Part shown: positions 1 to 9,854 of the stretch, piece by piece | Layout: every line of letters begins with the position of its first letter | How positions within the stretch are numbered: the stretch's first letter is position 1 | From: Flavivirga jejuensis | GTDB lineage: Bacteria; Bacteroidota; Bacteroidia; Flavobacteriales; Flavobacteriaceae | Direction: 5' to 3' | Assembly (NCBI RefSeq): GCF_030540765.1 | Contig: NZ_JAUOEL010000002.1 | Span: forward strand, 248,001-312,000 | DNA: 64,000 nucleotides | The notes under the pieces: generated by a model | Told to the model about the DNA's origin: nothing | Seen by the model: the letters and a program-made list of their open reading frames with translations, nothing else | Databases searched by the model: none | Program-made: the position numbers and the translations under genes

Positions 1-1040
1 CCAAAATGGAATTGGAAGCCGCTAAACAAAATTTAACTTTAAATGTTATTATAGGATATATCCAAATATTAAACAGTCGGGATTTAGTTGAACTTTCAAA
101 ATCCAGATTAAAAACCACTGAAGGCCAATTAAAAAGGTTAGAAGTAAATTATAAAGAAGAGGTTGGAAACCCTGTTGATTATACTAATATGCAAGGGCAA
201 TATGCTTCAGAACAAGTGGCTATTATAAATGCAGAAAACAATTTTAAATCGGCTGTTTTAGATTTTACAAGCTTATTAAATCTAGAGGCTAACTCTAAAA
301 ATAATTTTGAAAATATATCAGGCTTAATTGAATCTGAAAAGTATTTATTTTCGGCAAACGATGTGTATCATGATGCCTTACAGCATTTAGCAACTTTTAA
401 ATCGACACAATCCAGAATAGATGCAGCTAATAGTGGTATTAAAGCAGCTAGAGCAAATTATTTTCCCGAAGTATCACTGTTTGGACAATTAAATACAAAT
501 TATTCCAGTTTAGCAGAAACTTTTACAGAAACAAGCACAAGTATTTCTGAAACGGGTGATTTTGTAACGATTGATAATCAAGATTATCCAGTGCTTCAAA
601 ATGAATCTCAATTTATTAGTGATAAAATAAATTACGATAGTCAGTTTAATAATAACTTAAATACGGTCGTTGGAATATCTGTAAGTGTTCCATTATTTAA
701 TGGATTCCGAGCTAAAAATATTGTAAAGCTTCAAAAAATTGAACTTGAAGAAACTGAATTAGAATTTAAACGCACAAAATTGCTTTTTAAACAATCTATA
801 GAGCAAACTTATAATAATATGGAATCAGCATTCAATCGATATCAAATTCTATTAGATCAAGTAGTAGCGTTTAAAGAATCTTATCGTATTAATGAGGTTC
901 GATTTAATAATGGGGTTTCAAATATTATAGATTATATCACTAGCAAAAATAATATGGATTCTGCACAACTTAATCTAAATCAAGCGAAATATGAATACCT
1001 GTTACATGTTAAAATTTTAGATTTTTATAGAGGAATTTAA
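1..1040 (+). CDS. TolC-family outer membrane efflux protein, C-terminal part
   Basis: The reading frame is open to the left edge, so this is the C-terminal ~345 residues of a longer gene. The sequence has the long amphipathic, coiled-coil-rich helices of TolC-like trimeric outer membrane channels: repeated Leu/Glu/Lys heptads around residues 20-100 and 235-330, with a beta-strand stretch between them (VVGISVSVPLFNG near residue 225) that is typical of TolC family repeats. TolC proteins form the outer membrane exit duct of type I secretion or drug efflux pumps. The inner membrane partners would lie upstream, outside the window. The stop is at 1038-1040 and the next 435 bases carry no gene. The ATG at position 6 is internal and not the true start. 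Confidence 0.85.
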   Translation, partial: KMELEAAKQNLTLNVIIGYIQILNSRDLVELSKSRLKTTEGQLKRLEVNYKEEVGNPVDYTNMQGQYASEQVAIINAENNFKSAVLDFTSLLNLEANSKNNFENISGLIESEKYLFSANDVYHDALQHLATFKSTQSRIDAANSGIKAARANYFPEVSLFGQLNTNYSSLAETFTETSTSISETGDFVTIDNQDYPVLQNESQFISDKINYDSQFNNNLNTVVGISVSVPLFNGFRAKNIVKLQKIELEETELEFKRTKLLFKQSIEQTYNNMESAFNRYQILLDQVVAFKESYRINEVRFNNGVSNIIDYITSKNNMDSAQLNLNQAKYEYLLHVKILDFYRGI

Positions 1041-1075
1041 AAATTAAAGAATTTCTTGAAACTGGTTATCCCCAA

Positions 1076-1384
1076 GGCAAGTCCAATGTCATTAAATTAA
1101 AGGTTTTAGCACTTCAATTGTCTGGTTGAGCGCAGTCGAAACCTCTTTCTTTGTTAGAATGATGAGTTCTCGACTGCGCTACCATTGACGTGTTTTATAA
1201 ATACTTAATTTTCAATCACTTGTCATTCAGAGCATTCCGACAATTGTCGGAGTCGAAGAATCTTTATCATTAATCCCTAAAGATTCTTCAGTCGTACCTC
1301 CTCTGAATGACACCCCTATTACGTCATTTCATCCGCTAGTTAAAATTTTTAACACAGGTCTCGAACAGACATAAATCTCCTTAA
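1076..1384. repeat. Dispersed palindromic intergenic repeats (interrupted by the IS110 element)
   Basis: This is gene-free sequence with nested inverted repeats. One arm of a dispersed element (ccaatgtcatta, 1083-1094) resembles the arms at 23289-23311 and 23418-23440. A hairpin follows with stems agcgcagtcga (1129-1139) and tcgactgcgct (1170-1180). A larger palindrome runs 1221-1312, with outer arms tgtcattcagag/ctctgaatgaca, inner arms gaagaatcttta (1255-1266)/taaagattcttc (1278-1289) and a small palindrome ccgacaattgtcgg (1237-1250). The GCGCAGTCGA motif also occurs inside the repeat at 23334-23345. The element continues on the far side of the insertion sequence at 3060. Confidence 0.75.
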
Positions 1385-1475
1385 CTCACATATAACGTAT
1401 CTTAAAAAAAGGCACAAATATTCCTATTAATTCTTTTAGGAATTAAAATTAAGCAGCAAAATATGAGTTAATCTT

Positions 1476-2831
1476 TTAATTTAAAGCAACAGCCAAATCC
1501 TGTTTGCTTATTCCTAGTTTTTTTATAGATTTAATAGTTTTGTTAATTTGAATTTGTTTAAACCGCTCGCTTTCTTTCTTTGAATATTCATAACAAAAGT
1601 CTTTCTGATTTTCCAACATCTTGTAAATAATCACGGCAATTTTCCGAGCCGTTGCAATTACGGCAACAATTCGTCCTTTCCTATAAGCTATCCTTCTAAA
1701 AAAGTCTCCTAATTTTCCTTTGCTATTACCAGCTGCATTTGCTGCATCTCGTATTGCTTTTGATAAAGGATTTTTTACTTTTGGTGTATTTGAAGATATT
1801 GTTTTTCCGCCAGTAATCTTTCTGTTGGGGGCAAAACCCAACCATGAACTGAAGTGCTTTGCGCTATGGAAATCTGATTTTAAATCAAATCCCGTTTCTG
1901 ACATGAGTGCCATTAGAGTCCCGACTCCAACACCGTCAATTTGGGTAAGATCTATCCCATTTGTCATTTGATGGGCATACCTGGCAACATCAAAATTAGG
2001 ATCGTTTTTTTGCCGTGCTTTACGTTTTACATAAGGTTTAATTTTGGATTCTTTTCCTCCATCTCCTTTCTTTTTTAAAAGGGTTTCAATTTGATTATCG
2101 GTTTCCTTGATCTTTGTCCATGTAAATTGATGTAGGGAATAATTTTGTTCCAATTCAAATAAATGTTCTTCACGCCAATTCCCTTCTAACGCTTTTTCAA
2201 TATCTTTTCTTGATGCTTTGACATTTTTACCCACGTTTTTGGCTAACCGAACTGGGTTCCTTTCTCCTTCTAAAATGGCTCTTATCACTTTTAAACCAGA
2301 CTCCCCTGTAAGGTCTCGAAGGACTGTTTTTAACTGAATGTTCATCAACACCAATGATTTATTCATTTTTGATATATACCTACTACTCGTTTCTATCAGG
2401 GATTTACGATGACGAACATATTGGCGTAGTTCTTTTGTGAAAATATCTGGCTGAAAACTATTGGATAAAAGTCCAATACTGTGTAACAACTGTAACCATT
2501 TACTATCCACAACATCCGTTTTATGTCCTTTTACGTTTTTGACATGTCTGGCATTTACTAAGATTATTTCAAATCCATAACTTTGAAGTAATGTGAATAA
2601 TTGTTGCCAATAAAATCCTGTGGATTCTAAGGCTACTGTTTTGATTCCATGAAATGTCAAATGCTTTGCGATCTCGTGAAGGTCTGTTGTAAAACTCGTA
2701 AATTCTTTTACATTGTCTTGCGATACACATACATAATGGCTACGACTACCAATATCTATCCCTGCTGCATGGGGATTTACAACTGGCATTTTTATCATTT
2801 TGATTGGTGCTTTTTTCCTCTTTTTTGCCAT
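1476..2831 (-). CDS. IS110-family (DEDD) transposase/recombinase
   Basis: At 451 residues this is longer than the usual ~340 for IS110 proteins; the extra length lies in a Lys/Glu-rich middle region (about 200-280). The N-terminal RuvC-like DEDD domain is intact: D26 in GIDIGS, E69 in ALESTGFYW, D106 and D109 in KTDVVDSKWLQLL. The C-terminal Transposase_20 domain is present (IDGVGVGTLMALMSETG, about 298-314; SSWLGFAPNRKITGGK, about 328-343), followed by SSNTPK, where the catalytic serine is expected (S346/S347). Family members recombine element ends and target using a bridge RNA encoded in the element's noncoding end. The frame is uninterrupted, so the element may be active. Confidence 0.93.
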   Translation of the reverse strand: MAKKRKKAPIKMIKMPVVNPHAAGIDIGSRSHYVCVSQDNVKEFTSFTTDLHEIAKHLTFHGIKTVALESTGFYWQQLFTLLQSYGFEIILVNARHVKNVKGHKTDVVDSKWLQLLHSIGLLSNSFQPDIFTKELRQYVRHRKSLIETSSRYISKMNKSLVLMNIQLKTVLRDLTGESGLKVIRAILEGERNPVRLAKNVGKNVKASRKDIEKALEGNWREEHLFELEQNYSLHQFTWTKIKETDNQIETLLKKKGDGGKESKIKPYVKRKARQKNDPNFDVARYAHQMTNGIDLTQIDGVGVGTLMALMSETGFDLKSDFHSAKHFSSWLGFAPNRKITGGKTISSNTPKVKNPLSKAIRDAANAAGNSKGKLGDFFRRIAYRKGRIVAVIATARKIAVIIYKMLENQKDFCYEYSKKESERFKQIQINKTIKSIKKLGISKQDLAVALN

Positions 2832-2839
2832 CTTAAATA

Positions 2840-3050
2840 TAATTTAGTTAAAATGTACTCGACCAAATGTTTGTTGCTGTTAATTCTCACATGCGGGATT
2901 GGTTTAAGACAAACAAACCATCTCCAATAATTTTCTCAAGACATTTGGCTGCCATGCTTAATGACGGGTTTTTACTAACTCCATGTTAATAACGGCTTAC
3001 CTCCAAGTACTTGCACTAAGTTATATATTTTTTTATTTCCAAAGGTAAAA
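2840..3050 (-). ncRNA. Candidate IS110 bridge RNA in the noncoding end upstream of the transposase
   Basis: About 228 gene-free bases lie between the transposase start and the inferred element end, the place and size known for IS110 bridge RNAs. Read on the minus strand, the 5' half contains gtcattaag (plus 2957-2965), identical over 9 bases to the target next to the junction (plus 3055-3063). The 3' half contains atgtgag (plus 2886-2892), identical over 7 bases to the element's other end (plus 1385-1391). Target guide 5' of donor guide is the order known for bridge RNAs. A tcttga stretch 3' of the target match could pair, with two wobbles, to the right target half ttaagg. The RNA ends are not determined; this is inference. 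Confidence 0.5.
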
Positions 3051-3054
3051 GTGG

Positions 3055-3080
3055 CTTAATGACATTGGCTGGCAGGTTCA
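3055..3080. repeat. Right arm of the dispersed repeat that hosts the IS110 insertion
   Basis: The sequence cttaatgacattggc followed by tggcaggttc matches the right arm at 23418-23451 except for a short indel. It is the continuation of the repeat beginning near 1076. The remaining bases up to the meaB promoter (3081-3231) hold nothing that I recognise. Confidence 0.65.
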
Positions 3081-3231
3081 ACTACCAATTTTAAAAACAT
3101 GGATTCGCCACTTTTCAAAATAGAGTTTTCTTGCCACACAATAGGCATGGACTAATAAAATCAGTTCTTTTATTTTTTGAAAAACAGGGTAAAAACACGG
3201 TGTTATTTATGGTCGTTTTTTTCAATATGAG

Positions 3232-3239
3232 TATCTTTG
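3232..3239 (+). promoter_or_regulatory. Bacteroidota-type -7 promoter element upstream of meaB
   Basis: TATCTTTG matches the TAnnTTTG -7 consensus of the Bacteroidota primary sigma factor. I see no clear TTTG -33 partner. A transcript starting a few bases downstream would exclude the earliest possible meaB start codons and favours the ATG at 3285. Confidence 0.4.
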
Positions 3240-3284
3240 TTAATGCAGTTAACCTATAAAAAAAAGTTAACTATCTATCCTAAA

Positions 3285-4289
3285 ATGAAAGCATATAAAC
3301 CAAAAAACAGACTAACCACTCAAGCATATATTGATGGTGTTTTAAATGGTGAGCGGGTTATCTTATCTAGAGCGATAACCATTATAGAAAGCAGTTTAGA
3401 AAGTGATAGAATACTGGCAAAAGAAATAGTTCAAGCCATTTTACCCGCTTCAGGCAAATCTATTAGAATTGGTATTACAGGTGTTCCTGGCGTTGGAAAA
3501 AGCACCTTTATTGAGACTTTTGGCATGCACCTTATCAAACAAGGATATAAAGTCGCCATTTTATCGATAGACCCTAGCAGCCAACGCTCCAAGGGAAGTA
3601 TTCTAGGGGACAAAACACGTATGGAAGCCTTGGGACAGATGGAAGATGCCTATATAAGACCATCGGCCTCAGGCGATACACTTGGTGGTGTTGCTAACAA
3701 AACGGGCGAAACCATGTTGCTTTGCGAAGCTGCTGGTTATGATGTGATTTTAATTGAAACAGTGGGTGTTGGGCAATCTGAAACGGCGGTTCATGGTATG
3801 ACCGATTTCTTTTTACTGCTTATGTTGGCTGGTGCTGGTGATGAATTACAAGGCATTAAAAAAGGTATTATGGAAATGGCTGATATGGTGGTTATCAATA
3901 AAGCAGATGGTAATAATATACGCATGAGTGAGATGGCCAAAAGACAGTATCAAAATGCACTTCATATTTTTCCGCAATCGGAATCGGGTTGGACACCTAT
4001 AGTAAGCACCGCTTCTTCGACTAAAAATATAGGTATTGACACCGTTTGGGATACCATTTTAGAATTTAAAAAGCTGGTTGATAAAAACGGTTATTTTAAT
4101 AAAAATAGAAATCAGCAACAAATACAATGGATGTACAATAATATTAATGAGGCGTTGAAACATCTGTTTTACAATTCAGAAAATATTGATAAAAAGCTTA
4201 CAGCATTGGAAAAGGATATTATAGCCTCCAAAATATCACCAGTAAAAGCGGCACAATATATTATTAAGGCTTTTAAAGAATCATTTTGA
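3285..4289 (+). CDS. meaB: Methylmalonyl-CoA mutase-associated GTPase MeaB (ArgK-type)
   Basis: This is a G3E-family P-loop GTPase that chaperones adenosylcobalamin-dependent methylmalonyl-CoA mutase, gating cofactor loading and protecting against inactivation. The Walker A motif GVPGVGKST is at about residues 66-74. Downstream are the conserved switch region ILSIDPSSQRSKGSILGDKTRM, the ETVGVGQSE motif, and NKADGNN as the base-specificity motif. The frame is open further upstream (3237), but the -7 promoter element at 3232-3239 and the usual family N-terminus (about 334 residues in this model) support the ATG at 3285. It faces the mutase genes across 175 bases, which confirms the functional pairing. 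Confidence 0.92.
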   Translation: MKAYKPKNRLTTQAYIDGVLNGERVILSRAITIIESSLESDRILAKEIVQAILPASGKSIRIGITGVPGVGKSTFIETFGMHLIKQGYKVAILSIDPSSQRSKGSILGDKTRMEALGQMEDAYIRPSASGDTLGGVANKTGETMLLCEAAGYDVILIETVGVGQSETAVHGMTDFFLLLMLAGAGDELQGIKKGIMEMADMVVINKADGNNIRMSEMAKRQYQNALHIFPQSESGWTPIVSTASSTKNIGIDTVWDTILEFKKLVDKNGYFNKNRNQQQIQWMYNNINEALKHLFYNSENIDKKLTALEKDIIASKISPVKAAQYIIKAFKESF

Positions 4290-4410
4290 GTATGGTTTCC
4301 CCTCCCCTGACTTGCGAGAAACCATGATAAAAACACCATACGCATTCAATTAAAAATGAATTCTTGTTTTCTCAGGAATAAAAAAACTACGACTAAGCAT
4401 TTCACAAAAA

Positions 4411-4440
4411 AACCCTGCATTGTATAATACAATATAGGGC
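4411..4440 (-). terminator. Terminator of the mutase operon
   Basis: An imperfect hairpin (ccct-gc-attgta / tacaat-at-aggg) lies between the convergent meaB and mutB genes. On the minus strand it is followed by a run of seven T, so it should end the transcript that contains the mutase genes. Confidence 0.6.
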
Positions 4441-4464
4441 TTTGCAATTTGAGAAGTCACTCTA

Positions 4465-6600
4465 TTATTCTTGTTCTAAATATTTTTTCATAATATTAAT
4501 TGCTGCTTCAGAAATTACTGTGCCAGGACCAAAAATCCCAACTACTTTTCTTTCTAACAAATAATCATAATCTTGCTCTGGAATAACACCACCAGCAAAA
4601 ACCATAATATCTGGTCTGCCAAGTCTCTCCAAAGCCTCTATTAAATTCGGGATTAATGTTTTATGTCCTGCGGCTAAACTGGATGCGCCTACAAAATGAA
4701 CATCGTTTTCAATGGCTTGTTTTGCAACTTCTTCTGGCGTTTGAAACAAGGCGCCCATATCAACATCAAATCCTAAATCAGCAAAACTGGACGCTACCAC
4801 TTTGGCTCCCCTATCATGTCCATCTTGTCCCATTTTTGCAATCATCACACGAGGTCTTCTTCCTTCTACTTGTTCAAAAGTATCTGCTAATTCTTGAGCT
4901 TTTGAAAACATATCGTCGTTTTTAACTTCTTTACTATACACGCCACTTATTAATTTAGTATCTGCTCTATGTCTTCCAAAATGGGTTTCTAAAGCATCCG
5001 ATATTTCACCTAAAGTCGCAAAATTTTCAGAAGCTTCAACAGCCAATTCCAACAGATTACCTTTGCCAGTTTCTGCACATTTAGATAGTGCTTCCAAATT
5101 AGCCTTTACCACCGCTTGGTTTCTTTCTGCTTTCATTTTATTCAATCGGGCTATTTGAGAATCTCTAACGGCTGTGTTATCAACTTCCAAAATGTCAATA
5201 TTTGCTTTTTCTTTAGTTCTGTATTTGTTTACTCCAACCAATATATCTTGTCCAGAATCTAAACGTGCTTGTTTACGTGCCGAGGCCTCTTCAATACGCA
5301 TTTTTGGAACTCCAGTTTCAATAGCTTTTGCCATACCGCCTAGTGCTTCAACTTCTTCGATAAGCTCCCAGGCTTTTTTGGCAATCTCCTGTGTTAGGTA
5401 TTCCACATAATAAGAACCCGCCCAAGGGTCTACAGCTTTGGTTATTTGCGTTTCATCTTGAATATAAATTTGCGTATTTCTTGCAATTCTAGCCGAAAAA
5501 TCTGTTGGTAAAGCAATGGCTTCATCTAAAGCATTTGTATGCAATGATTGTGTTCCACCAAGTCCTGCAGCCATAGCTTCCACACAGGTTCTAGCCACAT
5601 TATTAAACGGGTCTTGCTCACTCAAACTCCAACCAGAGGTTTGACTGTGCGTTCTCAACGCCATTGATTTTGGATTTTGAGGATTAAATTGTTTAATGAT
5701 TTTAGCCCACAACATACGTGCAGCACGCATTTTGGCAATTTCCATAAAATGATTCATCCCTACCGCCCAGAAAAAGGATAATCTTGGTGCAAATTCATCA
5801 ATTTTTAATCCTGAGGCTAAGCCTGTTTTAATATATTCTAAACCATCTGCCAATGTGTATGCCAACTCAATATCGGCCGTAGCACCTGCTTCTTGCATAT
5901 GATAACCACTAATTGAAATAGAGTTAAACTTAGGCATATATTTAGTGGTGTATTCAAAAATATCGCCTATAATCTTCATGGATGGTAATGGTGGGTATAT
6001 ATAGGTATTACGCACCATAAATTCTTTTAAAATATCATTTTGAATCGTACCGCTTAAGTGCTCTAATGAAACACCTTGTTTTTTAGCAGCTGCAATATAA
6101 AACGCCATAATAGGCAATACTGCACCATTCATGGTCATAGAAACCGACATTTTATCTAACGGAATTTGGTCAAATAAAATTTCCATATCTAAAATAGAAT
6201 CTATGGCAACTCCTGCTTTTCCAACATCACCGGTTACACGTGGGTGATCTGAATCGTAACCACGATGTGTTGCTAAATCAAAGGCTACAGACAGTCCTTT
6301 TTGTCCAGCCGCTAAATTTCTTTTATAGAAAGCATTGGATTCTTCTGCTGTTGAAAACCCTGCATATTGACGAATTGTCCAAGGTCTGGTAACATACATC
6401 GTACTATAAGGTCCTCTTGTATAAGGAGGTAATCCTGCAGCAAACTGTAAATGTTCTGCATCTTTAATATCTTCTTTTGAAAAATGTTTTTTTACAGGAA
6501 TTCCTTCTGGTGTGTTCCAAACATCTTGATTGCCTGAGACTTTTGTTCTCTCTTGTTTACTAACTGTACTTACAGTTAGATTTGAAAAATCCATTCTCAT
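4465..6600 (-). CDS. mutB: Methylmalonyl-CoA mutase, large (catalytic) subunit
   Basis: This subunit interconverts (R)-methylmalonyl-CoA and succinyl-CoA using adenosylcobalamin. At 711 residues it matches the family. The N-terminal TIM-barrel has the substrate-binding stretches [20 protein letters not shown] and [20 protein letters not shown]. The C-terminal cobalamin-binding domain (about 580-711) carries the base-off DxHxxG motif DGHDRG with the cobalt-ligand His at about residue 595, then GASSLAAGH and FAGGVIP. Its ATG overlaps the end of the upstream small-subunit gene by four bases (ATGA), so the two are translationally coupled and form a heterodimer. It is the last gene of the minus-strand cluster. 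Confidence 0.96.
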   Translation of the reverse strand: MRMDFSNLTVSTVSKQERTKVSGNQDVWNTPEGIPVKKHFSKEDIKDAEHLQFAAGLPPYTRGPYSTMYVTRPWTIRQYAGFSTAEESNAFYKRNLAAGQKGLSVAFDLATHRGYDSDHPRVTGDVGKAGVAIDSILDMEILFDQIPLDKMSVSMTMNGAVLPIMAFYIAAAKKQGVSLEHLSGTIQNDILKEFMVRNTYIYPPLPSMKIIGDIFEYTTKYMPKFNSISISGYHMQEAGATADIELAYTLADGLEYIKTGLASGLKIDEFAPRLSFFWAVGMNHFMEIAKMRAARMLWAKIIKQFNPQNPKSMALRTHSQTSGWSLSEQDPFNNVARTCVEAMAAGLGGTQSLHTNALDEAIALPTDFSARIARNTQIYIQDETQITKAVDPWAGSYYVEYLTQEIAKKAWELIEEVEALGGMAKAIETGVPKMRIEEASARKQARLDSGQDILVGVNKYRTKEKANIDILEVDNTAVRDSQIARLNKMKAERNQAVVKANLEALSKCAETGKGNLLELAVEASENFATLGEISDALETHFGRHRADTKLISGVYSKEVKNDDMFSKAQELADTFEQVEGRRPRVMIAKMGQDGHDRGAKVVASSFADLGFDVDMGALFQTPEEVAKQAIENDVHFVGASSLAAGHKTLIPNLIEALERLGRPDIMVFAGGVIPEQDYDYLLERKVVGIFGPGTVISEAAINIMKKYLEQE

Positions 6601-8414
6601 ACTTCTAAAGATTTAATTTTTTTTTGAATTTTTTGATGAACTTCTGAAATGGTTTGTATCACATCAGATTTTAAATGAATACATCCATCTAAACCTGCTA
6701 ATGTTAATGTTTCAAACATATTAACTGGGTTTCCCGCTAATAAAAGAACTTTGTCTGTGTTTAATGATCTAAATATTTGTACAAAATTTAAAGCATTTTC
6801 ATCGTAATCTTTATCTGAACTACAAATAACCACCACATCTGAATCTGACAAAGCACTCTTTCTTGCTGCATTTTCTACATCATTATAGCTTTGTTCTTGC
6901 CATACTTTAAAACCACTTACGCCTATAAAATCATAAGAAAAAGCAGCTCTTGCTTTACGCATGGTTAAATTCCCAAAACTGGTAAGCTCTACTATTGGCC
7001 TTTTATTCGTTTTTTCTACTATTTGTTCTGTTACTTTTCTAATAGCCTCAATTTCTAAAGACGCTCTTCTTGGGGTTAATACTTTAGAGCTTGTGAGGTC
7101 TCCAGATGATAAGATTTCTGAAGATACCGTTTCCATAAGGTTAGGGTATTTATTGACACCTACCATTGGCAATCTTCTTTGGCTTATTAGTTTTATTTTT
7201 TCTTGGCGTATTTCTGCTATTTGTTCCTGAATACATGCACTTTCAAAAGCTTTATAAAAGCCTCCTTTATCTTCAATCGTTTTAAAAAGCTCTAAGGCTT
7301 TTTGAGCTATTTTTGTACTTATTTCTTCAACATAATAAGACCCGTCAACAGGGTTTGACACTTTTCCAAAATAAGATTCTTCTTTTAAAATGGTTGAAAT
7401 ATTTCCAGCAATTCTACTTGAAAAATCTGATGCCTTTTTAAATTCTTTATCGTAGGCATCAATTAGAACGCCATCAACATTACCTAAAATGGCAGACATA
7501 GCCTCTGTAGTTGCTCTTAATAAATTGGTATGTGCATCGGTTATCGACTTGCTCCAAACAGATGTTTTTGCTGTTAAAACATGGTTAAAACCTAAAACGC
7601 CATATTGCTTGGCTATTTCATATAATAAGCTATTGAATGCTCTAAACTTAGCTATTTCAATAAAATATTCGGATCCAATTGCTAATTGAAAATGTAAATT
7701 ATTAAAAATAGTTTCTATATTAATATCTCCATATAAACATTGTTCAATAACATAAACCAATGAGTTTAATGTGTAAGCTACTTCTTGAACTTGATTAGAA
7801 CCTGCATCTAAATAGTTAGTTCCTGAAATTGTAATGGTCTTAAAATTGGGGTACGCTTTACCTAGTTTTACAAGGTTATTTAAAATATTAAATTGATCTG
7901 TGTCAATGTTTCCTTTAGTAACATAATGATTTATTAATCTTAAATCAAAGTATCCCTTAAGGTTTTTAGTATTCGTTAGATTCTGCTCAGCAAATTCAAA
8001 AAAATCTTTTGCAAAACTGGCACCATTATTATTTAAAATAAACGATACAGCAACGTCATCTAAATTGATATTACTTAAAAGCTTATCCACTAATACCTGT
8101 TCTTTAATATTAAAAAGTAGTCCAGTAATACCTTCTTCAACAGCTTTTAAAGCTTGTTTATTACCATTTTCAGCAGACTCTACTGTAATATCTCTGTAGT
8201 TGATAAATGCCTGTGAGTTTTTGCCTGTATTGGTAATATACTCTAGTTTATTTTCTGTGTTGTAAAAAGGTGAAATATCGATTTTACTTAAATGCCTCCA
8301 AACAAGCTTTTTAACAAAATCGCCCCCTTTTAAATCAACATGCACTCTTTCCAACCATTTTTCCTTTAAAACGGGACTAAATTCTGAAAAAAGCGTTTTA
8401 TTTTTAGTACTCAT
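6597..8414 (-). CDS. mutA: Methylmalonyl-CoA mutase, small subunit
   Basis: This 605-residue protein is homologous to the large subunit but lacks the cobalamin-ligand motif: in the corresponding C-terminal region (about 470-605) no DxHxxG is present. It is therefore the non-catalytic partner of the heterodimeric mutase. The mutase-like barrel is still visible ([59 protein letters not shown]). It overlaps mutB by four bases. A 108-base gap separates it from the CoA-transferase gene upstream, so mutAB could have an additional promoter, although none is obvious. Confidence 0.94.
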   Translation of the reverse strand: MSTKNKTLFSEFSPVLKEKWLERVHVDLKGGDFVKKLVWRHLSKIDISPFYNTENKLEYITNTGKNSQAFINYRDITVESAENGNKQALKAVEEGITGLLFNIKEQVLVDKLLSNINLDDVAVSFILNNNGASFAKDFFEFAEQNLTNTKNLKGYFDLRLINHYVTKGNIDTDQFNILNNLVKLGKAYPNFKTITISGTNYLDAGSNQVQEVAYTLNSLVYVIEQCLYGDINIETIFNNLHFQLAIGSEYFIEIAKFRAFNSLLYEIAKQYGVLGFNHVLTAKTSVWSKSITDAHTNLLRATTEAMSAILGNVDGVLIDAYDKEFKKASDFSSRIAGNISTILKEESYFGKVSNPVDGSYYVEEISTKIAQKALELFKTIEDKGGFYKAFESACIQEQIAEIRQEKIKLISQRRLPMVGVNKYPNLMETVSSEILSSGDLTSSKVLTPRRASLEIEAIRKVTEQIVEKTNKRPIVELTSFGNLTMRKARAAFSYDFIGVSGFKVWQEQSYNDVENAARKSALSDSDVVVICSSDKDYDENALNFVQIFRSLNTDKVLLLAGNPVNMFETLTLAGLDGCIHLKSDVIQTISEVHQKIQKKIKSLEV

Positions 8415-8464
8415 ACTGTATATGTTTTTTCAACTTTACAAATAAATAATTTCTGAAAACCAAC

Positions 8465-8505
8465 TATCCTTGCCTTTGCCAGCGGTCAGGTTCAAGGCAG
8501 AATCC
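8465..8505. repeat. Degenerate copy of a dispersed repeat arm
   Basis: The short stretch ttgcctttgccagcggtcag-gttcaa resembles, on the opposite strand, ttgaacctgcctttgccag at 54708-54726 and the gaacctgccagc part of the repeats at 3068-3080 and 23279-23290. It lies in the gap between mutA and the CoA-transferase gene. This is a visual resemblance only. Confidence 0.35.
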
Positions 8506-8522
8506 AGGGAAATTCTTTTCGA

Positions 8523-9812
8523 TTAAACCATGACACTATTAGTCCCAAAACGTTCAAAAATAGCTTTATCTAATGCTTCTCTATGGTTCGGATGTGCAAC
8601 ATCTCTTAAGGCTTCTGCTCTTTGTTTTAATGTTTTACCAAATAATTCTGCAATGCCATATTCTGTGGCTACAAATCTAGCATGTGCTCTTGTTGTTACA
8701 ACACCAGCTCCAGGCTTTAAAGCAGGTACTATTTTTGATACGCCTTTTAAAGTTGTTGATGTTATGGCAATAATTGGTTTTCCTCCTTTTGATAAAGCCG
8801 CTCCTCTCATAAAATCCATTTGCCCTCCTACTCCAGAGAACATTCTAGTGCCTATAGAATCTGCACAAACTTGACCAGTAAAGTCAATCTCAATAGCAGA
8901 GTTAATGGCTGTTACTTTTGGGTTCTGACGGATAATAGACGTATCATTTACATAGGCTATATCGTTCATTTCTATTTCAGGGTTATCATCCATAAAATCA
9001 TATAAACGTCTTGTTCCCATAGCAAAACCTGAAATAATTTTATACGGGTTCACCTTCTTTTCCGAACCATTTACAATGCCTTTCTCAACTAAATCTACAA
9101 TGCCTTCAGAAAACATTTCTGTATGAACTCCTAAATTTTTATGGTTTGTTAAGAATGTTAATACAGCATTCGGAATTCCGCCAATCCCCATTTGAAGGGT
9201 TGCTCCATCTTCAATAATTCCTGCAATATTTTTTCCAATGGCTTTTTCTTTTTCAGAGGGTGCTACAAATTTCATTTCATAAATGTCTTCTTCAACAAGA
9301 ACACAAGCACTAAACTTATTTAAATGAACCAATGCATCGCCAAATGTACGAGGCATTTTAGGGTTGATTTGAGCAATCACTCTTTTACCTCTTTCAATGG
9401 CAGAAATTACAATATCTACTGAAACCCCTAACGAACAAAAACCGTGTTTGTCTGGTGGCGAAACGTTTACCAAAACCACGTCTAAATCCATATATCCCTC
9501 GCGGAATAAACTTGGAATATCACTTAAAAAAACAGGAATATAGTCCACAGTATTACCTACCATTTTCCTTACGTTTCCTCCAATAAAAAAAGCACTCGTA
9601 TGGAAACTATCTTTTAGTTCTGGGTCAACATACCCGCATGCTCCTTCTGTATGTAAATGGCAAATCTCAACCTTTTTTAGCTCTGGTGCACGTGCTACCA
9701 TAGCTTTAATTAATGTCTGCGGTGTTGCTGAACCACCTTGAATTAATACCCGATTGCCAGACTTTATAAGCTTAACAGCTTCAGCAGCTGACATTACATT
9801 TGGAATTTTCAT
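8523..9812 (-). CDS. Acetyl-CoA hydrolase/transferase family CoA-transferase
   Basis: This is a class I CoA-transferase of about 429 residues. The characteristic segment MGIGGIPNAVLTFL is followed by LGVHTEMFSEGIVDL, whose Glu (about residue 232) is the expected covalent-CoA catalytic residue. The C-terminal half has GQVCADSIGTRMFSGVGGQMDF and GVVTTRAHARFVATEYGIAELFGKTL, as in 4-hydroxybutyrate, acetate and succinate CoA-transferases. Given its position between the methylmalonyl-CoA decarboxylase and mutase genes, a propionate, acetate or succinate CoA-transferase role is likely, but the acyl specificity cannot be read from sequence. The frame is open 33 bases further upstream only with a TTG codon, so I chose the ATG at 9812. 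Confidence 0.85.
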   Translation of the reverse strand: MKIPNVMSAAEAVKLIKSGNRVLIQGGSATPQTLIKAMVARAPELKKVEICHLHTEGACGYVDPELKDSFHTSAFFIGGNVRKMVGNTVDYIPVFLSDIPSLFREGYMDLDVVLVNVSPPDKHGFCSLGVSVDIVISAIERGKRVIAQINPKMPRTFGDALVHLNKFSACVLVEEDIYEMKFVAPSEKEKAIGKNIAGIIEDGATLQMGIGGIPNAVLTFLTNHKNLGVHTEMFSEGIVDLVEKGIVNGSEKKVNPYKIISGFAMGTRRLYDFMDDNPEIEMNDIAYVNDTSIIRQNPKVTAINSAIEIDFTGQVCADSIGTRMFSGVGGQMDFMRGAALSKGGKPIIAITSTTLKGVSKIVPALKPGAGVVTTRAHARFVATEYGIAELFGKTLKQRAEALRDVAHPNHREALDKAIFERFGTNSVMV

Positions 9813-9854
9813 TTTTAAAAATTTTAGTTTGTACGTTTTTTTCAATAATCAGTT

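Larger units (their letters stand above)
1385..3059 (-). mobile_element. IS110-family insertion sequence
   Basis: The boundaries are inferred by comparing the flanks with an uninterrupted copy of the same repeat near 23404-23440. That copy reads ...aaatctcctcat-cttaatgacattggc. Here the left flank ends ...aaatctccttaa (1373-1384) and the right flank resumes cttaatgacattggc (3055-3069). The pentamer cttaa occurs at both junctions (1380-1384 and 3055-3059), so the recombination core lies within it and the ends are uncertain by up to 5 bases. The element is about 1.68 kb: transposase, ~91 bases downstream of its stop, and ~228 noncoding bases upstream of its start. No long terminal inverted repeats or target duplication are seen, as expected for IS110. 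Confidence 0.7.

Noticed and set aside
2649-2930. Plus-strand frames inside and beside the IS110 transposase
   Set aside because: They are antisense to a clear transposase gene and run into the noncoding end; no protein features.
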